A stretch of DNA of 28,786 nt from DSNY01 sp016861185. GTDB lineage: Bacteria; Pseudomonadota; Gammaproteobacteria; Burkholderiales; Burkholderiaceae_F. Numbering within the stretch: position 1 is the first letter of the stretch; each line of letters opens with the position of its first letter. The notes under the pieces were generated by a model. It worked only from the letters and a program-made list of their open reading frames with translations. It made no database searches and was not told the origin of the DNA. The stretch covers positions 1 through 28,786 of the forward strand of contig SZOR01000049.1 in the NCBI GenBank assembly GCA_030263275.1, written 5' to 3'. Positions 1 through 6,372 of the stretch are shown here, piece by piece. A program made the position numbers and the translations under genes.

Positions 1-50
1 ATCGCCGCACGCTGCAACGCAAGCTGAACAAGCGCCCGGTACGGCGCTGA
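1..50 (+). CDS. C-terminal end of a Fis-type (RegA/PrrA/ActR-like) response regulator, partial
   Basis: Only the last 15 codons are present, read from base 3 to the TGA at 48-50. The peptide is RRTLQRKLNKRPVRR. It closely resembles the end of the Fis-type helix-turn-helix in RegA/PrrA/ActR redox response regulators, which end in an RRTLQRKLxKR pattern. Such proteins bind DNA through this C-terminal helix and receive phosphate from a RegB/PrrB-type kinase, which would lie upstream outside the window. The call rests on this short motif alone, so the family is likely but the exact regulator is not determined. Confidence 0.55.
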   Translation, partial: RRTLQRKLNKRPVRR

Positions 51-108
51 AGCGCGGCGCGGGCATAATCCGCGCCGCCCGCAAAGAAAGCAGCCGCCGG
101 CGCGGGGC

Positions 109-750
109 GTGGCGCGACGCGGCCGGAAAAATCGCTTGAAGTTCCCCGTCAAGTTCATGCCGCCGATCGTGTGGCTGGTGCGCACGCTGGTCGGGGCGTA
201 CCCGCGCTGGATCGGTTCGGCGCCGAGCGCGAATCAGCGCATCTACTTCGCCAATCACACGAGCCACATGGACACGGTCGTGCTGTGGGCGGCGCTGCCG
301 GGCAGTCTGCGCGCGAACACGCGCCCGGTGGCGGCAAAGGACTACTGGGGCGGCGGCGGATTGCGCACGCAGATCGCGCGCGACGAGCTGAACGTCGTGA
401 TGATCGACCGCGCGCGCGAGGATCCCGAGGCCGATCCGCTCGATCCGCTGCGCGACGCGCTCGAGCACGGGTTTTCGCTGATCATCTTTCCCGAGGGCAC
501 GCGCGTCGCGCAGCCGCTGCCGGGGCCGTTCAAGTCGGGGTTGTACCGGCTCGCGACCGAGTTTCCGCAGGTCGAGCTGATCCCCGTTTATCTCGAGAAC
601 CTTCACCGCAGCATGCCGAAAGGCGCACTGTTGCCGGTGCCGATCATCTGCACGGTGCGCTTCGGCGCGCCGATCGCGCTGCGCGAAGGCGAGTCGAAGG
701 AGCAGTTCCTGGAACGCGCGCGCGACGCGGTGATCGCGCTGGCGCAGTAG
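109..750 (+). CDS. 1-acyl-sn-glycerol-3-phosphate acyltransferase family protein (PlsC-like)
   Basis: This 213-residue protein carries the glycerolipid acyltransferase signature: HX4D at H50-D55 within NHTSHMD, and the substrate-binding FPEGTR at 126-131. The family transfers an acyl chain to lysophosphatidic acid at the inner membrane, giving phosphatidic acid. A hydrophobic stretch at about 18-30 could anchor it. The start is GTG at 109, which gives a normal family length. The stop is followed after 8 bases by a CdsA-like gene that would consume phosphatidic acid, so the two probably form one operon, as in ynbB-like phospholipid clusters. The family call is firm; the exact acyl acceptor is not shown by the sequence. 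Confidence 0.88.
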   Translation: MARRGRKNRLKFPVKFMPPIVWLVRTLVGAYPRWIGSAPSANQRIYFANHTSHMDTVVLWAALPGSLRANTRPVAAKDYWGGGGLRTQIARDELNVVMIDRAREDPEADPLDPLRDALEHGFSLIIFPEGTRVAQPLPGPFKSGLYRLATEFPQVELIPVYLENLHRSMPKGALLPVPIICTVRFGAPIALREGESKEQFLERARDAVIALAQ

Positions 751-758
751 GAACGCCG

Positions 759-1703
759 ATGCAACTGACACTGCACGAGACCTTCTTCGCGGTGCTGGGC
801 GGATTGATCCTGCTGTTCGCGACCGCGACCGCGCTCGGCGGCTGGCTGCAGGCGCGCACCGCCGACGTCGTCAAGCTCGCGTGGATCGCCCAGCTCAACG
901 CGCGCATCCGCGCGTCGTGGGCGATCGTGCTGCTTTTCGCGATCGCGTTTGCGGCGGGCGGCGGCGCGCTGGTGCTGATCTTCGCGATCGCCTCGTTCTT
1001 CGCGCTGCGCGAGTTCGTCGCGCTCACCCCGATCAAGCCGTCGGACCACTGGGCGCTGGTGCTCGCCTTCTACGTCGTGATCCCGCTGCAGTACGCGCTC
1101 GTCTACACGGGCTGGCACGGCATGTACGCGGTGCTGATTCCCGTGTACGTGTTCCTCGTGCTGCCGGTCGTGATGGCGCTGAAGCAGGACACCGAACGCT
1201 ACCTCGAGCGCGTCGCCAAGGTGCAGTGGGGGCTGATGATCAGCGTGTTCTGCGTCAGCCACGCGCCGGCGATCGCCGGGCTCGAGATCCCCGGCTACGA
1301 AGACCGCAGCGCACTGCTGCTGCTGTACTTCCTGCTCGTGCTGCAGCTGTCCGAACTGCTCGCGGTGATCGCGAGCGCGGCGATGGGCCGCACGCCGCTG
1401 CGCTCCAATCCGAACAAGAGCCGCGAAGGCGTGCTGATCGGCGGGCTGGGCGCCACGCTGCTCGGAACCGCGCTGTGGTGGATGACGCCGTTCGCGTGGT
1501 GGCAGGCGGCGCTGATGTCGACGGCGATCGTCGTGGCCGGCTTCATGGGCGGGCTGGTGCTGGCCTCGATCAAACGCAGCCTCGGCGCGCGCGAGTGGTA
1601 CGAGGGCGTGCAGCTGTCGCGCGGCGTGCTCGACCGGCTCGACGCCTTGTCCTTTGCCGCACCGGTGTTTTTCCACCTCACCTGGTACTTCTTCGCCGCC
1701 TGA
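759..1703 (+). CDS. Phosphatidate cytidylyltransferase family protein (CdsA/YnbB-like), altered signature
   Basis: This is a 314-residue, strongly hydrophobic protein with about eight membrane segments. It is expected to make CDP-diacylglycerol from phosphatidic acid and CTP at the inner membrane. Its C-terminus (ASIKRSLGAREW, then RGVLDRLDALSFAAPVFFHL) matches the CdsA/YnbB signature region. Two usually fixed parts differ: the K-D pair reads R-E, and the H-G-G before xxDRxD reads S-R-G. The DRLD metal-binding end is kept. The start at ATG 759 lies 8 bases after the acyltransferase stop; a much longer reading in the same frame reaches back through that gene and is not credible. It could be a working variant or a specialised paralogue. 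Confidence 0.85.
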   Translation: MQLTLHETFFAVLGGLILLFATATALGGWLQARTADVVKLAWIAQLNARIRASWAIVLLFAIAFAAGGGALVLIFAIASFFALREFVALTPIKPSDHWALVLAFYVVIPLQYALVYTGWHGMYAVLIPVYVFLVLPVVMALKQDTERYLERVAKVQWGLMISVFCVSHAPAIAGLEIPGYEDRSALLLLYFLLVLQLSELLAVIASAAMGRTPLRSNPNKSREGVLIGGLGATLLGTALWWMTPFAWWQAALMSTAIVVAGFMGGLVLASIKRSLGAREWYEGVQLSRGVLDRLDALSFAAPVFFHLTWYFFAA

Positions 1704-1870
1704 AGCTGTTGCCGCCGAGCCACAGCAAGCCGCCGTTCGCTTGACTTCGAACAGCCGCCGGCGAGGGATGTCGAAGATTCATGCGTTCGTCTACTTGGCA
1801 AGCGGCAGGGATTCGCGCTGCAATGCATGCGTGGGCCGGGCCACCGGCAACTGCGAATGGAGGAGGACTC

Positions 1871-2590
1871 ATGCGCCATCGCCCCGTCTTCCACCGAACG
1901 CTTCGCGCGTCGATCGCGCTGGGCGCGTTCGCAATCGCCCTGCCGGCGCCCGCCGCCGAACCGACGCCGGCCGGCGAAGGCAGCGTTGCTCCGCTTTACC
2001 GGCTGATCGACTCGGCGCCGCTGATCTCTTCGCGCTGGCAGGTCCCGGCATTCGGTCCGCGGCTGGAAGGCACGGCCTGGATCGCTCCGCGCCATGAACT
2101 GCGGCTCAGCACGACGCCGCTGGCCGGCGCCGATTACGCGCGCTCGCTGGACGGCGTTTCGTTCGCGACGCTGTCGAACGCGCCGACGCTGCGGCTCGAT
2201 CCGTATCGCGCGACCTACCGCTACACCTTCCTCGAACGGCGCGACTGGCAGTGGAAGGTCGGCGTCACGACCAACCTGCGCGCATCCGGCGACGTGCTGC
2301 GCCCCGGGCTCACTTTCGGCCAGCGCCTGCGTCTCGGCGGCCTGCCGCAGGTGCACTTCGCGGGCGAGGGTCGCCTCGCGGACAAATGGCGGCTCGCCTT
2401 CGACGCCGACAGTCCGACGACGCTGCGCGGCCGTTCGCTCGACCTCGGTCTGCGGGTCAGCTATTCGCTGAGCCCCAACTTCTCCCTGTACGGCGGCTAT
2501 CGCTTGAGCGACCCGGCCGCCGAAGGCGACGACGCCTACGCGGGCGGGCTCGCCAACAGCGCCAACGTCGGCATGCGGCTGCGGTTCTGA
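1871..2590 (+). CDS. Predicted outer-membrane beta-barrel-like protein, unknown function
   Basis: The 239-residue product begins with a basic N-terminus and a hydrophobic stretch ending near A29 (ALPAPAAE), a likely signal peptide. The rest shows alternating polar and apolar residues and many aromatic, Arg and Gly positions. It ends in NVGMRLRF, a terminal Phe typical of outer-membrane barrels recognised by the BAM machinery. The ATG at 1871 was chosen because AGGAGG at 1861-1866 is an excellent ribosome binding site; an in-frame ATG at 1781 lacks one. I do not recognise the family. The gene stands alone between the lipid genes and aroG. The 167 bases before it contain only a weak -35-like TTGACT at 1741-1746 and nothing else clear. 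Confidence 0.72.
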   Translation: MRHRPVFHRTLRASIALGAFAIALPAPAAEPTPAGEGSVAPLYRLIDSAPLISSRWQVPAFGPRLEGTAWIAPRHELRLSTTPLAGADYARSLDGVSFATLSNAPTLRLDPYRATYRYTFLERRDWQWKVGVTTNLRASGDVLRPGLTFGQRLRLGGLPQVHFAGEGRLADKWRLAFDADSPTTLRGRSLDLGLRVSYSLSPNFSLYGGYRLSDPAAEGDDAYAGGLANSANVGMRLRF

Positions 2591-2618
2591 CGGTGTTGAT
2601 CTGCGGCAAGCCGGCGGC

Positions 2619-2648
2619 TTGCCGCGCTGCGGCCGATTCGGCTACAGT
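2619..2648 (+). promoter_or_regulatory. Candidate promoter of the aroG leader transcript
   Basis: TTGCCG at 2619-2624 and TACAGT at 2643-2648 lie 18 bp apart. Each matches the sigma-70 consensus at four of six positions. Transcription would start near 2655, shortly before the leader peptide start at 2689, which fits an attenuator layout. The assignment is by eye. Confidence 0.45.
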
Positions 2649-2688
2649 GCCGTCCGTGCGCGCGTCTCGCCGACCGCGCGCGATCGAA

Positions 2689-2769
2689 ATGACCGCTGCG
2701 CGCTTCTACTTCTTTTACTTTTTCGGCTTTTTCCGGCCTCTGGCGGAAAGAGTCGATCGGCGCGCGTAG
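2689..2769 (+). CDS. aroG leader peptide rich in Phe and Tyr (attenuator control peptide)
   Basis: This is a 26-codon open reading frame, ATG 2689 to TAG 2767-2769. Residues 6-15 read FYFFYFFGFF: seven Phe and two Tyr in ten codons. The codons make a sharp T-rich island (2704-2733) in a very GC-rich genome. Such peptides act as sensors: when charged tRNA-Phe or tRNA-Tyr is scarce the ribosome stalls on these codons and changes the folding of the downstream RNA. The stop lies 21 bases before the terminator stem. The ribosome binding site is weak. Its position directly ahead of a Phe-sensitive type DAHP synthase supports the role, comparable to pheL upstream of pheA in enteric bacteria. Confidence 0.85.
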   Translation: MTAARFYFFYFFGFFRPLAERVDRRA

Positions 2770-2821
2770 ACACACCGGATTCGACACCAACCGCCAGGCC
2801 CGAACCTGGCGGTTTTTTTTT
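2728..2821 (+). promoter_or_regulatory. Transcription attenuator of aroG: alternative hairpins ending in an intrinsic terminator
   Basis: The terminator is CCGCCAGG (2791-2798), a 6-base loop, CCTGGCGG (2805-2812) and nine T (2813-2821). The segment CTGGCGG at 2740-2746 repeats seven bases of the terminator 3' arm and can instead pair with CCGCCAG at 2791-2797, forming an antiterminator. A competing hairpin pairs 2728-2735 with 2744-2751 and overlaps the last Phe codons. A ribosome stalled on those codons would block this hairpin and free 2740-2746 to form the antiterminator, letting transcription reach aroG. A ribosome that runs to the stop would favour the terminator. The pairings are read directly; the mechanism is inferred from classical Phe/Trp attenuators. 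Confidence 0.85.
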
Positions 2822-2872
2822 GCCGGGGCGGGCCAACCGACGAGAGAGGCCCCGATGGACGGAGCAAGACCA

Positions 2873-3949
2873 ATGAAGTACATGACCGACGATCTGCGGA
2901 TCAAGGAAATCAAGGAGCTCGCGCCGCCGGCGCATCTGCTGCGCGAGTTTCCCTGCGGCGAGGCCGCTTCGCAGACCGTCTTCGAGGCGCGGCAGGCGAT
3001 CCACCGCATCCTGCACGGCATGGACGATCGGCTGGTCGTCGTGATCGGCCCCTGCTCGATCCACGACCCGAAGGCCGCGCTCGAATACGCGCGGCGGCTC
3101 GCCGCCGAACGCGCGCGACTGGCGGCCGATCTCGAGATCGTGATGCGCGTGTACTTCGAGAAGCCGCGCACCACCGTCGGCTGGAAGGGTCTGATCAACG
3201 ACCCGGATCTGGACGGCAGCTTCCGCATCAACCACGGCCTGCGCGTGGCGCGCGAGCTGCTGATGGAGATCAACGAGCTGGGGCTGCCGGCGGGCTGCGA
3301 GTACCTCGACATGATCACGCCGCAGTACATCGCCGACTTCGTCAGCTGGGGGGCGATCGGCGCGCGCACGACCGAATCGCAGGTGCATCGCGAGCTGGCC
3401 TCGGGTCTGTCGTGCCCGGTCGGCTTCAAGAACGGCACCGACGGCAACATCCGCATCGCGGCCGACGCGATCAAAGCGGCGCAGCAGCCGCATCACTTCC
3501 TGTCGGTGACCAAGGGCGGTCATTCGGCGATCGTCTCGACCAAGGGCAACGAGGACTGCCACATCATCCTGCGCGGCGGCCGCGCGCCCAACTACGACGC
3601 GGCGAGCGTCGAAGCCGCGTGCGCCGAACTCGGCAAGGCAGGGCTCGCGCAGCGCCTGATGATCGACGCGAGCCACGCCAACAGCCATAAGAAGCACGAG
3701 AACCAGATCGTTGTCTGCGACGACATCGGCCGGCAGCTCGAAGCGGGCGAATCGCGCATCGTCGGCGTGATGGTCGAAAGCCACCTCGTCGCCGGCCGGC
3801 AGGACCTCGTTCCCGGCAAGCCGCTCACGTACGGCCAGTCGATCACCGACGCGTGCCTCGGCTGGGAAGACAGCGTCAAGGTGCTCGACCGGCTCGCCGC
3901 CGCCGTCCGCGGCCGTCGCATCAAAGCCGCCGACTACGCTGGGAAGTGA
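2873..3949 (+). CDS. aroG: 3-deoxy-7-phosphoheptulonate synthase, class I AroG type
   Basis: This enzyme condenses phosphoenolpyruvate and erythrose-4-phosphate to DAHP, the first step of the shikimate pathway, in the cytoplasm. The 358-residue product follows E. coli AroG closely along its length: the DDLRIKEIKEL start, VVIGPCSIHDP, EKPRTTVGWKGLINDP, GARTTESQVHRELASGLS, GFKNGTDG, HIILRGG, DASHAN and a GVMVESHLVEG-like motif. The start at ATG 2873 aligns with the AroG N-terminus (MKYMTDDLRIKE) and has GGAG at 2861-2864; an in-frame ATG at 2855 would add six residues. It is monocistronic behind a Phe/Tyr leader and terminator, so transcription probably responds to aromatic amino acid supply. 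The residues binding Phe were not checked individually. Confidence 0.96.
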   Translation: MKYMTDDLRIKEIKELAPPAHLLREFPCGEAASQTVFEARQAIHRILHGMDDRLVVVIGPCSIHDPKAALEYARRLAAERARLAADLEIVMRVYFEKPRTTVGWKGLINDPDLDGSFRINHGLRVARELLMEINELGLPAGCEYLDMITPQYIADFVSWGAIGARTTESQVHRELASGLSCPVGFKNGTDGNIRIAADAIKAAQQPHHFLSVTKGGHSAIVSTKGNEDCHIILRGGRAPNYDAASVEAACAELGKAGLAQRLMIDASHANSHKKHENQIVVCDDIGRQLEAGESRIVGVMVESHLVAGRQDLVPGKPLTYGQSITDACLGWEDSVKVLDRLAAAVRGRRIKAADYAGK

Positions 3950-3950
3950 C

Positions 3951-4002
3951 GCGTTGCCCTGCGAGCAGGAGGCGAAGCCTCGCAGCAAGCAGCAGCCAAC
4001 GC
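3951..4002. repeat. Nested inverted repeat just downstream of aroG (possible transcript end structure)
   Basis: GCGTTG (3951-3956) pairs with CAACGC (3997-4002), and inside it TGCGAG (3960-3965) pairs with CTCGCA (3979-3984). It begins two bases after the aroG stop and could end or protect the aroG transcript. There is no T-run, so it is not a standard intrinsic terminator. Confidence 0.35.
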
Positions 4003-4003
4003 A

Positions 4004-4398
4004 TCACCCCGGTTGCGCAGAGCGCAGACCGGGATCCAGGTGCGGCGCGGATCCTTGAGCGCCGGCCTGCGCCGGGGCGACGGCAGCGAGGCAGGCGCTG
4101 CGCTGGACGACCGGCTCCGCCGCGAGCGGCCCGACCACCGTCGTCCACCTGCGCACGCGCCAGCGCGTGACGATGCCGTTCTTCACGTAGGGGTCCGCCC
4201 TGGCGAAGGCCTCCGCGACGGCGGGCGAATCTCCCTGGAACAGGAGCACGCTGCTGTCGACCGGATCGGCCAGCGCGCCGCCGAGCAGCAGCTCGCCGCG
4301 CTCGACCGCGGCGCGCGCCAGGGCCAGATGTTCGGCGCGATACGCGGCGCGGCGCTCGACGTATCCGGCACGACGTCGTAGAAGAGCAGATAGTGCAT
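4004..4398 (-). pseudogene. YCII-related (YciI-like) protein gene with a one-base frameshift
   Basis: The minus strand starts at ATG 4398 with MHYLLFYDVVPD, typical of YCII-domain proteins. After about codon 12 this frame turns into Ser/Pro/Arg-rich nonsense. Shifting by one base near 4362-4364 restores a convincing continuation: YVERRAAYRAEHLALARA, then GELLLGGALADPVD and LLFQGDSPAVAEAFARADPYVKNGIV. The pattern fits a one-base deletion (CCGGATAC where CCGGACTAC is expected). The restored frame passes the usual family end of about 100 residues and reads on to 4004 through an intergenic repeat, so the original stop also seems lost. YCII proteins are small ferredoxin-like folds of mostly unknown role. 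A sequencing error could explain the frameshift alone, but not the unusual tail. Confidence 0.7.
4012..4090. repeat. Dispersed intergenic repeat-like sequence inside the YCII reading frame
   Basis: The stretch contains GACCGGGATCCAGG, a second GGATCC and GCGCCGGCCTGCGCCGGGGCGAC. This combination resembles the short repeats that spread between genes in many GC-rich proteobacteria. It supplies the unusual APAQAGAQ tail of the YCII frame. The classification is from pattern memory; copy number in the genome cannot be seen here. Confidence 0.4.
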
Positions 4399-4485
4399 GG
4401 CGCCTCCATTCCCGAACTGGATGCCGGCCGAGGATAGACCGCCCGACCGCCGGTCGGCTGCCCGCCCCGGTTCGTGGCGCCGCTC

Positions 4486-4491
4486 TTGACA
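4486..4491 (+). promoter_or_regulatory. Perfect TTGACA -35 element of the SPFH operon
   Basis: TTGACA matches the sigma-70 -35 consensus at all six positions. No -10 with standard 16-18 bp spacing is obvious: TATCAA at 4506-4511 is 14 bp away, and the TGATAT region at 4514-4519 is 22 bp away. The likely -10 region therefore overlaps the palindrome at 4508-4527, as expected for a repressed promoter. The exact start of transcription is uncertain. Confidence 0.5.
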
Positions 4492-4507
4492 GCCCGTCCC
4501 GTTCCTA

Positions 4508-4527
4508 TCAAAGTGATATCACTTTGA
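4508..4527. promoter_or_regulatory. Perfect 20-bp palindrome, candidate operator of the SPFH/RHH operon
   Basis: TCAAAGTGATATCACTTTGA is identical to its reverse complement over all 20 positions. It is AT-rich in a GC-rich surrounding, lies 16 bp after a perfect -35 hexamer and 35 bp before the first gene of the operon. It therefore sits where RNA polymerase would bind. The last gene of the operon encodes a ribbon-helix-helix protein, the most obvious candidate to bind it. The palindrome is certain; the identity of its binder is inferred. Confidence 0.75.
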
Positions 4528-4562
4528 AAGCAACGCGGGCCCCTGCCCGCCGGGAGGACGAC

Positions 4563-5459
4563 ATGACGATGCATCCGCTGCCGCGCCGGCGCGAGATCGG
4601 CCGCCGCACCGCCAACGGCTACCTGTGGCTCGTGCTCGGCCTCGTGCCGCTCGCGGCGAGCGTGTACCTGTTCGTCAACGTCCCGGCTTTCGGTCCGCGC
4701 GGGCTGATCCTCGCGATCCTGCTCGTGCTCGCCGGCGCGTTGATCCTCGCCGGGCTGTACATGCTGCAGCCGAACGAAGCGGCGCTTCTGCTGCTGTTCG
4801 GCGAATACAAGGGCACCGACCGCGCCGAAGGCTTGCGCTGGGCGAACCCCTTCTACAAGAAGCAGAAGATCAGCCTGCGCGCGCACAACCTGGCGAGCGA
4901 GCGCTTGAAGGTCAACGACAAGCGCGGCAACCCGATCGAGATCGCCGCCGCGATCGTCTGGCGCGTGCGCGATACCGCGCAGGCGAGCTTCGACGTCGAG
5001 GACTACGAGCAGTACGTGAAGATCCAGGCCGAGGCCGCAGTGCGCCACCTCGCCTCGAGCTACGCGTACGACGAAGGCGAGGACCTGCACGAGGGCGATA
5101 TCACGCTGCGCGCGGGACAGGACAAGGTCGCGCAGTCGCTGGTCCGCGAGCTGACCGAGCGCTTCGACCAGGCCGGCATCGTCGTCGAGGACGCCAAGCT
5201 CACGCACCTGGCGTACGCGCCGGAAATCGCGCAGGTGATGCTGCGCCGCCAGCAGGCCGAGGCGATCATCGCCGCGCGCAGCAAGATCGTGCACGGCGCA
5301 GTCAGCATGGTCGAGATGGCATTGCGCGGCCTGTCCGAGCGCGACATCGTGCACCTGGACGACGAGCGGCGTGCGGCGATGGTGTCGAACCTGCTCGTCG
5401 TGCTGTGCGCCGAATCGGAGGCGCAGCCGGTGATCAACACGGGCACGCTGTACACGTAG
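4563..5459 (+). CDS. SPFH/Band 7 (prohibitin-stomatin) membrane protein
   Basis: The 298-residue product has two hydrophobic segments near the N-terminus (about residues 20-38 and 45-67). The SPFH domain follows, beginning QPNEAALLLLFGEYKGT and including the typical LKVNDKRGNPIEIAAAIVWRV stretch. A helical region (APEIAQVMLRRQQAEAIIAARSKIVHGAV) matches the end of Band 7 domains. Such proteins form large membrane-bound assemblies, often as scaffolds of lipid microdomains. ATG 4563 was chosen because GGGAGG ends just before it; ATG 4569 is possible, and the in-frame start at 4524 would overlap the operator. It is the first gene of a four-gene operon. Its cellular role is unknown. Confidence 0.87.
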   Translation: MTMHPLPRRREIGRRTANGYLWLVLGLVPLAASVYLFVNVPAFGPRGLILAILLVLAGALILAGLYMLQPNEAALLLLFGEYKGTDRAEGLRWANPFYKKQKISLRAHNLASERLKVNDKRGNPIEIAAAIVWRVRDTAQASFDVEDYEQYVKIQAEAAVRHLASSYAYDEGEDLHEGDITLRAGQDKVAQSLVRELTERFDQAGIVVEDAKLTHLAYAPEIAQVMLRRQQAEAIIAARSKIVHGAVSMVEMALRGLSERDIVHLDDERRAAMVSNLLVVLCAESEAQPVINTGTLYT

Positions 5460-5465
5460 GCGGCG

Positions 5466-5663
5466 ATGAATCCCGCGCTTGCGCTCGCGATGGTGGCCGG
5501 CGGCGGGCTGCTGCTCGCCGCCGGCATCGTCGCCTACATGACTGCATGGCTCGCGCCGCCGGCGGCGATCGCGGTCGTCGCGCTCGGCGCCGCCCTCGAC
5601 GTCGGCGGCACGCTGCTTTTCATCGCCGCACGGCGTGCGACGAGGGGGCGTCGCAATGGCTGA
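5466..5663 (+). CDS. Small two-helix membrane protein, unknown function
   Basis: This is a 65-residue protein of two hydrophobic helices, about residues 5-25 and 29-55, ending in a basic tail (RRATRGRRNG). It begins six bases after the SPFH stop and its own stop overlaps the next start by eight bases, so it is clearly part of that operon and probably translationally coupled. I recognise no family. Its place between two membrane proteins suggests a partner in the same membrane complex, but nothing in the sequence gives a specific function. Confidence 0.75.
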   Translation: MNPALALAMVAGGGLLLAAGIVAYMTAWLAPPAAIAVVALGAALDVGGTLLFIAARRATRGRRNG

Positions 5664-6111
5664 GCCGCGACCGGTCTACGAGCATCGGCAGACCGCCGTG
5701 TTCATGCGCGTGAGTTTCGCACTCGTATCCGCCGTCCTGCTCGCGCTGTATGCCGCGCAGCCGGCGGAACAACGCGTGCTGCTGATCGTCGCTCCGCTCT
5801 TTCTGCTGCTGTTCCTCGCCTTCGACGGACTGACGATCCGCATCGCCGGCGGCGAGTTGCGCTGGGCGTTCGGCGTGTTCGGCTTCCCGCGCGGGCGGCT
5901 CGCGCTCGCCGACATCGCCGAAGCGACCGCGACGCGCACGACGTTCTGGGAGGGCTGGGGCATCCGCTACACGCGGCGCGGCTGGCTCTACAACGTGTCG
6001 GGCTTCGACGCCGTACTGATCCGCAGGACCGGCGGCAAGACGTTCCTGCTCGGCACCGACGAGCCGCGCAAGCTCGTCGCCGCGATCGAAAGCGCGAAGC
6101 GGAATCTGTAG
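5656..6111 (+). CDS. Membrane protein with C-terminal PH-like domain, unknown function
   Basis: The product has 151 residues. Two hydrophobic segments (about 18-36 and 41-62) are followed by a soluble part whose pattern (GELRWAFGVFGFPRGRLALADI, then GFDAVLIRRTGGKTFLLGTDEP and a closing helix) resembles bacterial PH-like domains. These are membrane-attached small beta-barrels with mostly unknown partners. ATG 5656 overlaps the upstream stop by eight bases; an earlier in-frame start at 5635 would lengthen the overlap without a better ribosome site. It lies in the SPFH operon, four bases before the ribbon-helix-helix gene. The domain call is by pattern and moderately sure. Confidence 0.78.
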   Translation: MAEPRPVYEHRQTAVFMRVSFALVSAVLLALYAAQPAEQRVLLIVAPLFLLLFLAFDGLTIRIAGGELRWAFGVFGFPRGRLALADIAEATATRTTFWEGWGIRYTRRGWLYNVSGFDAVLIRRTGGKTFLLGTDEPRKLVAAIESAKRNL

Positions 6112-6115
6112 TCAC

Positions 6116-6304
6116 GTGGCGAGCCCGGACAAGAAAGCCTTCCTGCTGCGCATCGACCCCGAACTCTGGGCCGAACTGGAGCGGCTCGCGGCGCAGGAGC
6201 TGCGCAGCGTCAACGGCCAGATCGAATACCTGCTGCGCGAAGCGCTCGCGCAACGCGGCCGAACGCCGAAGCCGGCCGCCCGCGGCAAGCCGCCGCGCCG
6301 CTGA
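6116..6304 (+). CDS. Arc/MetJ-like ribbon-helix-helix DNA-binding protein
   Basis: The 62-residue protein has the ribbon-helix-helix layout: a short beta strand (KAFLLRID, about 7-14), helix A (PELWAELERLAAQEL), a turn containing N33, and helix B (GQIEYLLREALAQ), then a basic tail. Such proteins bind palindromic operators as pairs of dimers and often repress their own operon. The GTG start at 6116 is four bases after the previous stop; no ATG is available in this frame. It closes the SPFH operon, and a perfect palindrome sits at that operon's promoter, so autorepression is the simplest reading. No toxin gene is adjacent, so an antitoxin role is less likely. Confidence 0.8.
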   Translation: MASPDKKAFLLRIDPELWAELERLAAQELRSVNGQIEYLLREALAQRGRTPKPAARGKPPRR

Positions 6305-6372
6305 ACCCCGCGTCCCGCGCCGATGTCCGAAAACGGCGAGCGCGCGCCGCCGCTTTGGTTCATATTGGCGCC

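Noticed and set aside
60..108. CATAAT at 64-69 as a promoter -10 for the acyltransferase gene
   Set aside because: No -35 of any quality lies at a suitable distance, so the match may be chance.
3921..5354. A 477-codon minus-strand frame over the YCII and SPFH region
   Set aside because: It crosses two unrelated loci and reads as Arg/His-rich shadow sequence.
6116..6304. Reading the ribbon-helix-helix protein as the antitoxin of a toxin-antitoxin pair
   Set aside because: No toxin-like small gene is adjacent; the upstream operon encodes membrane proteins, and autoregulation explains the RHH gene better.
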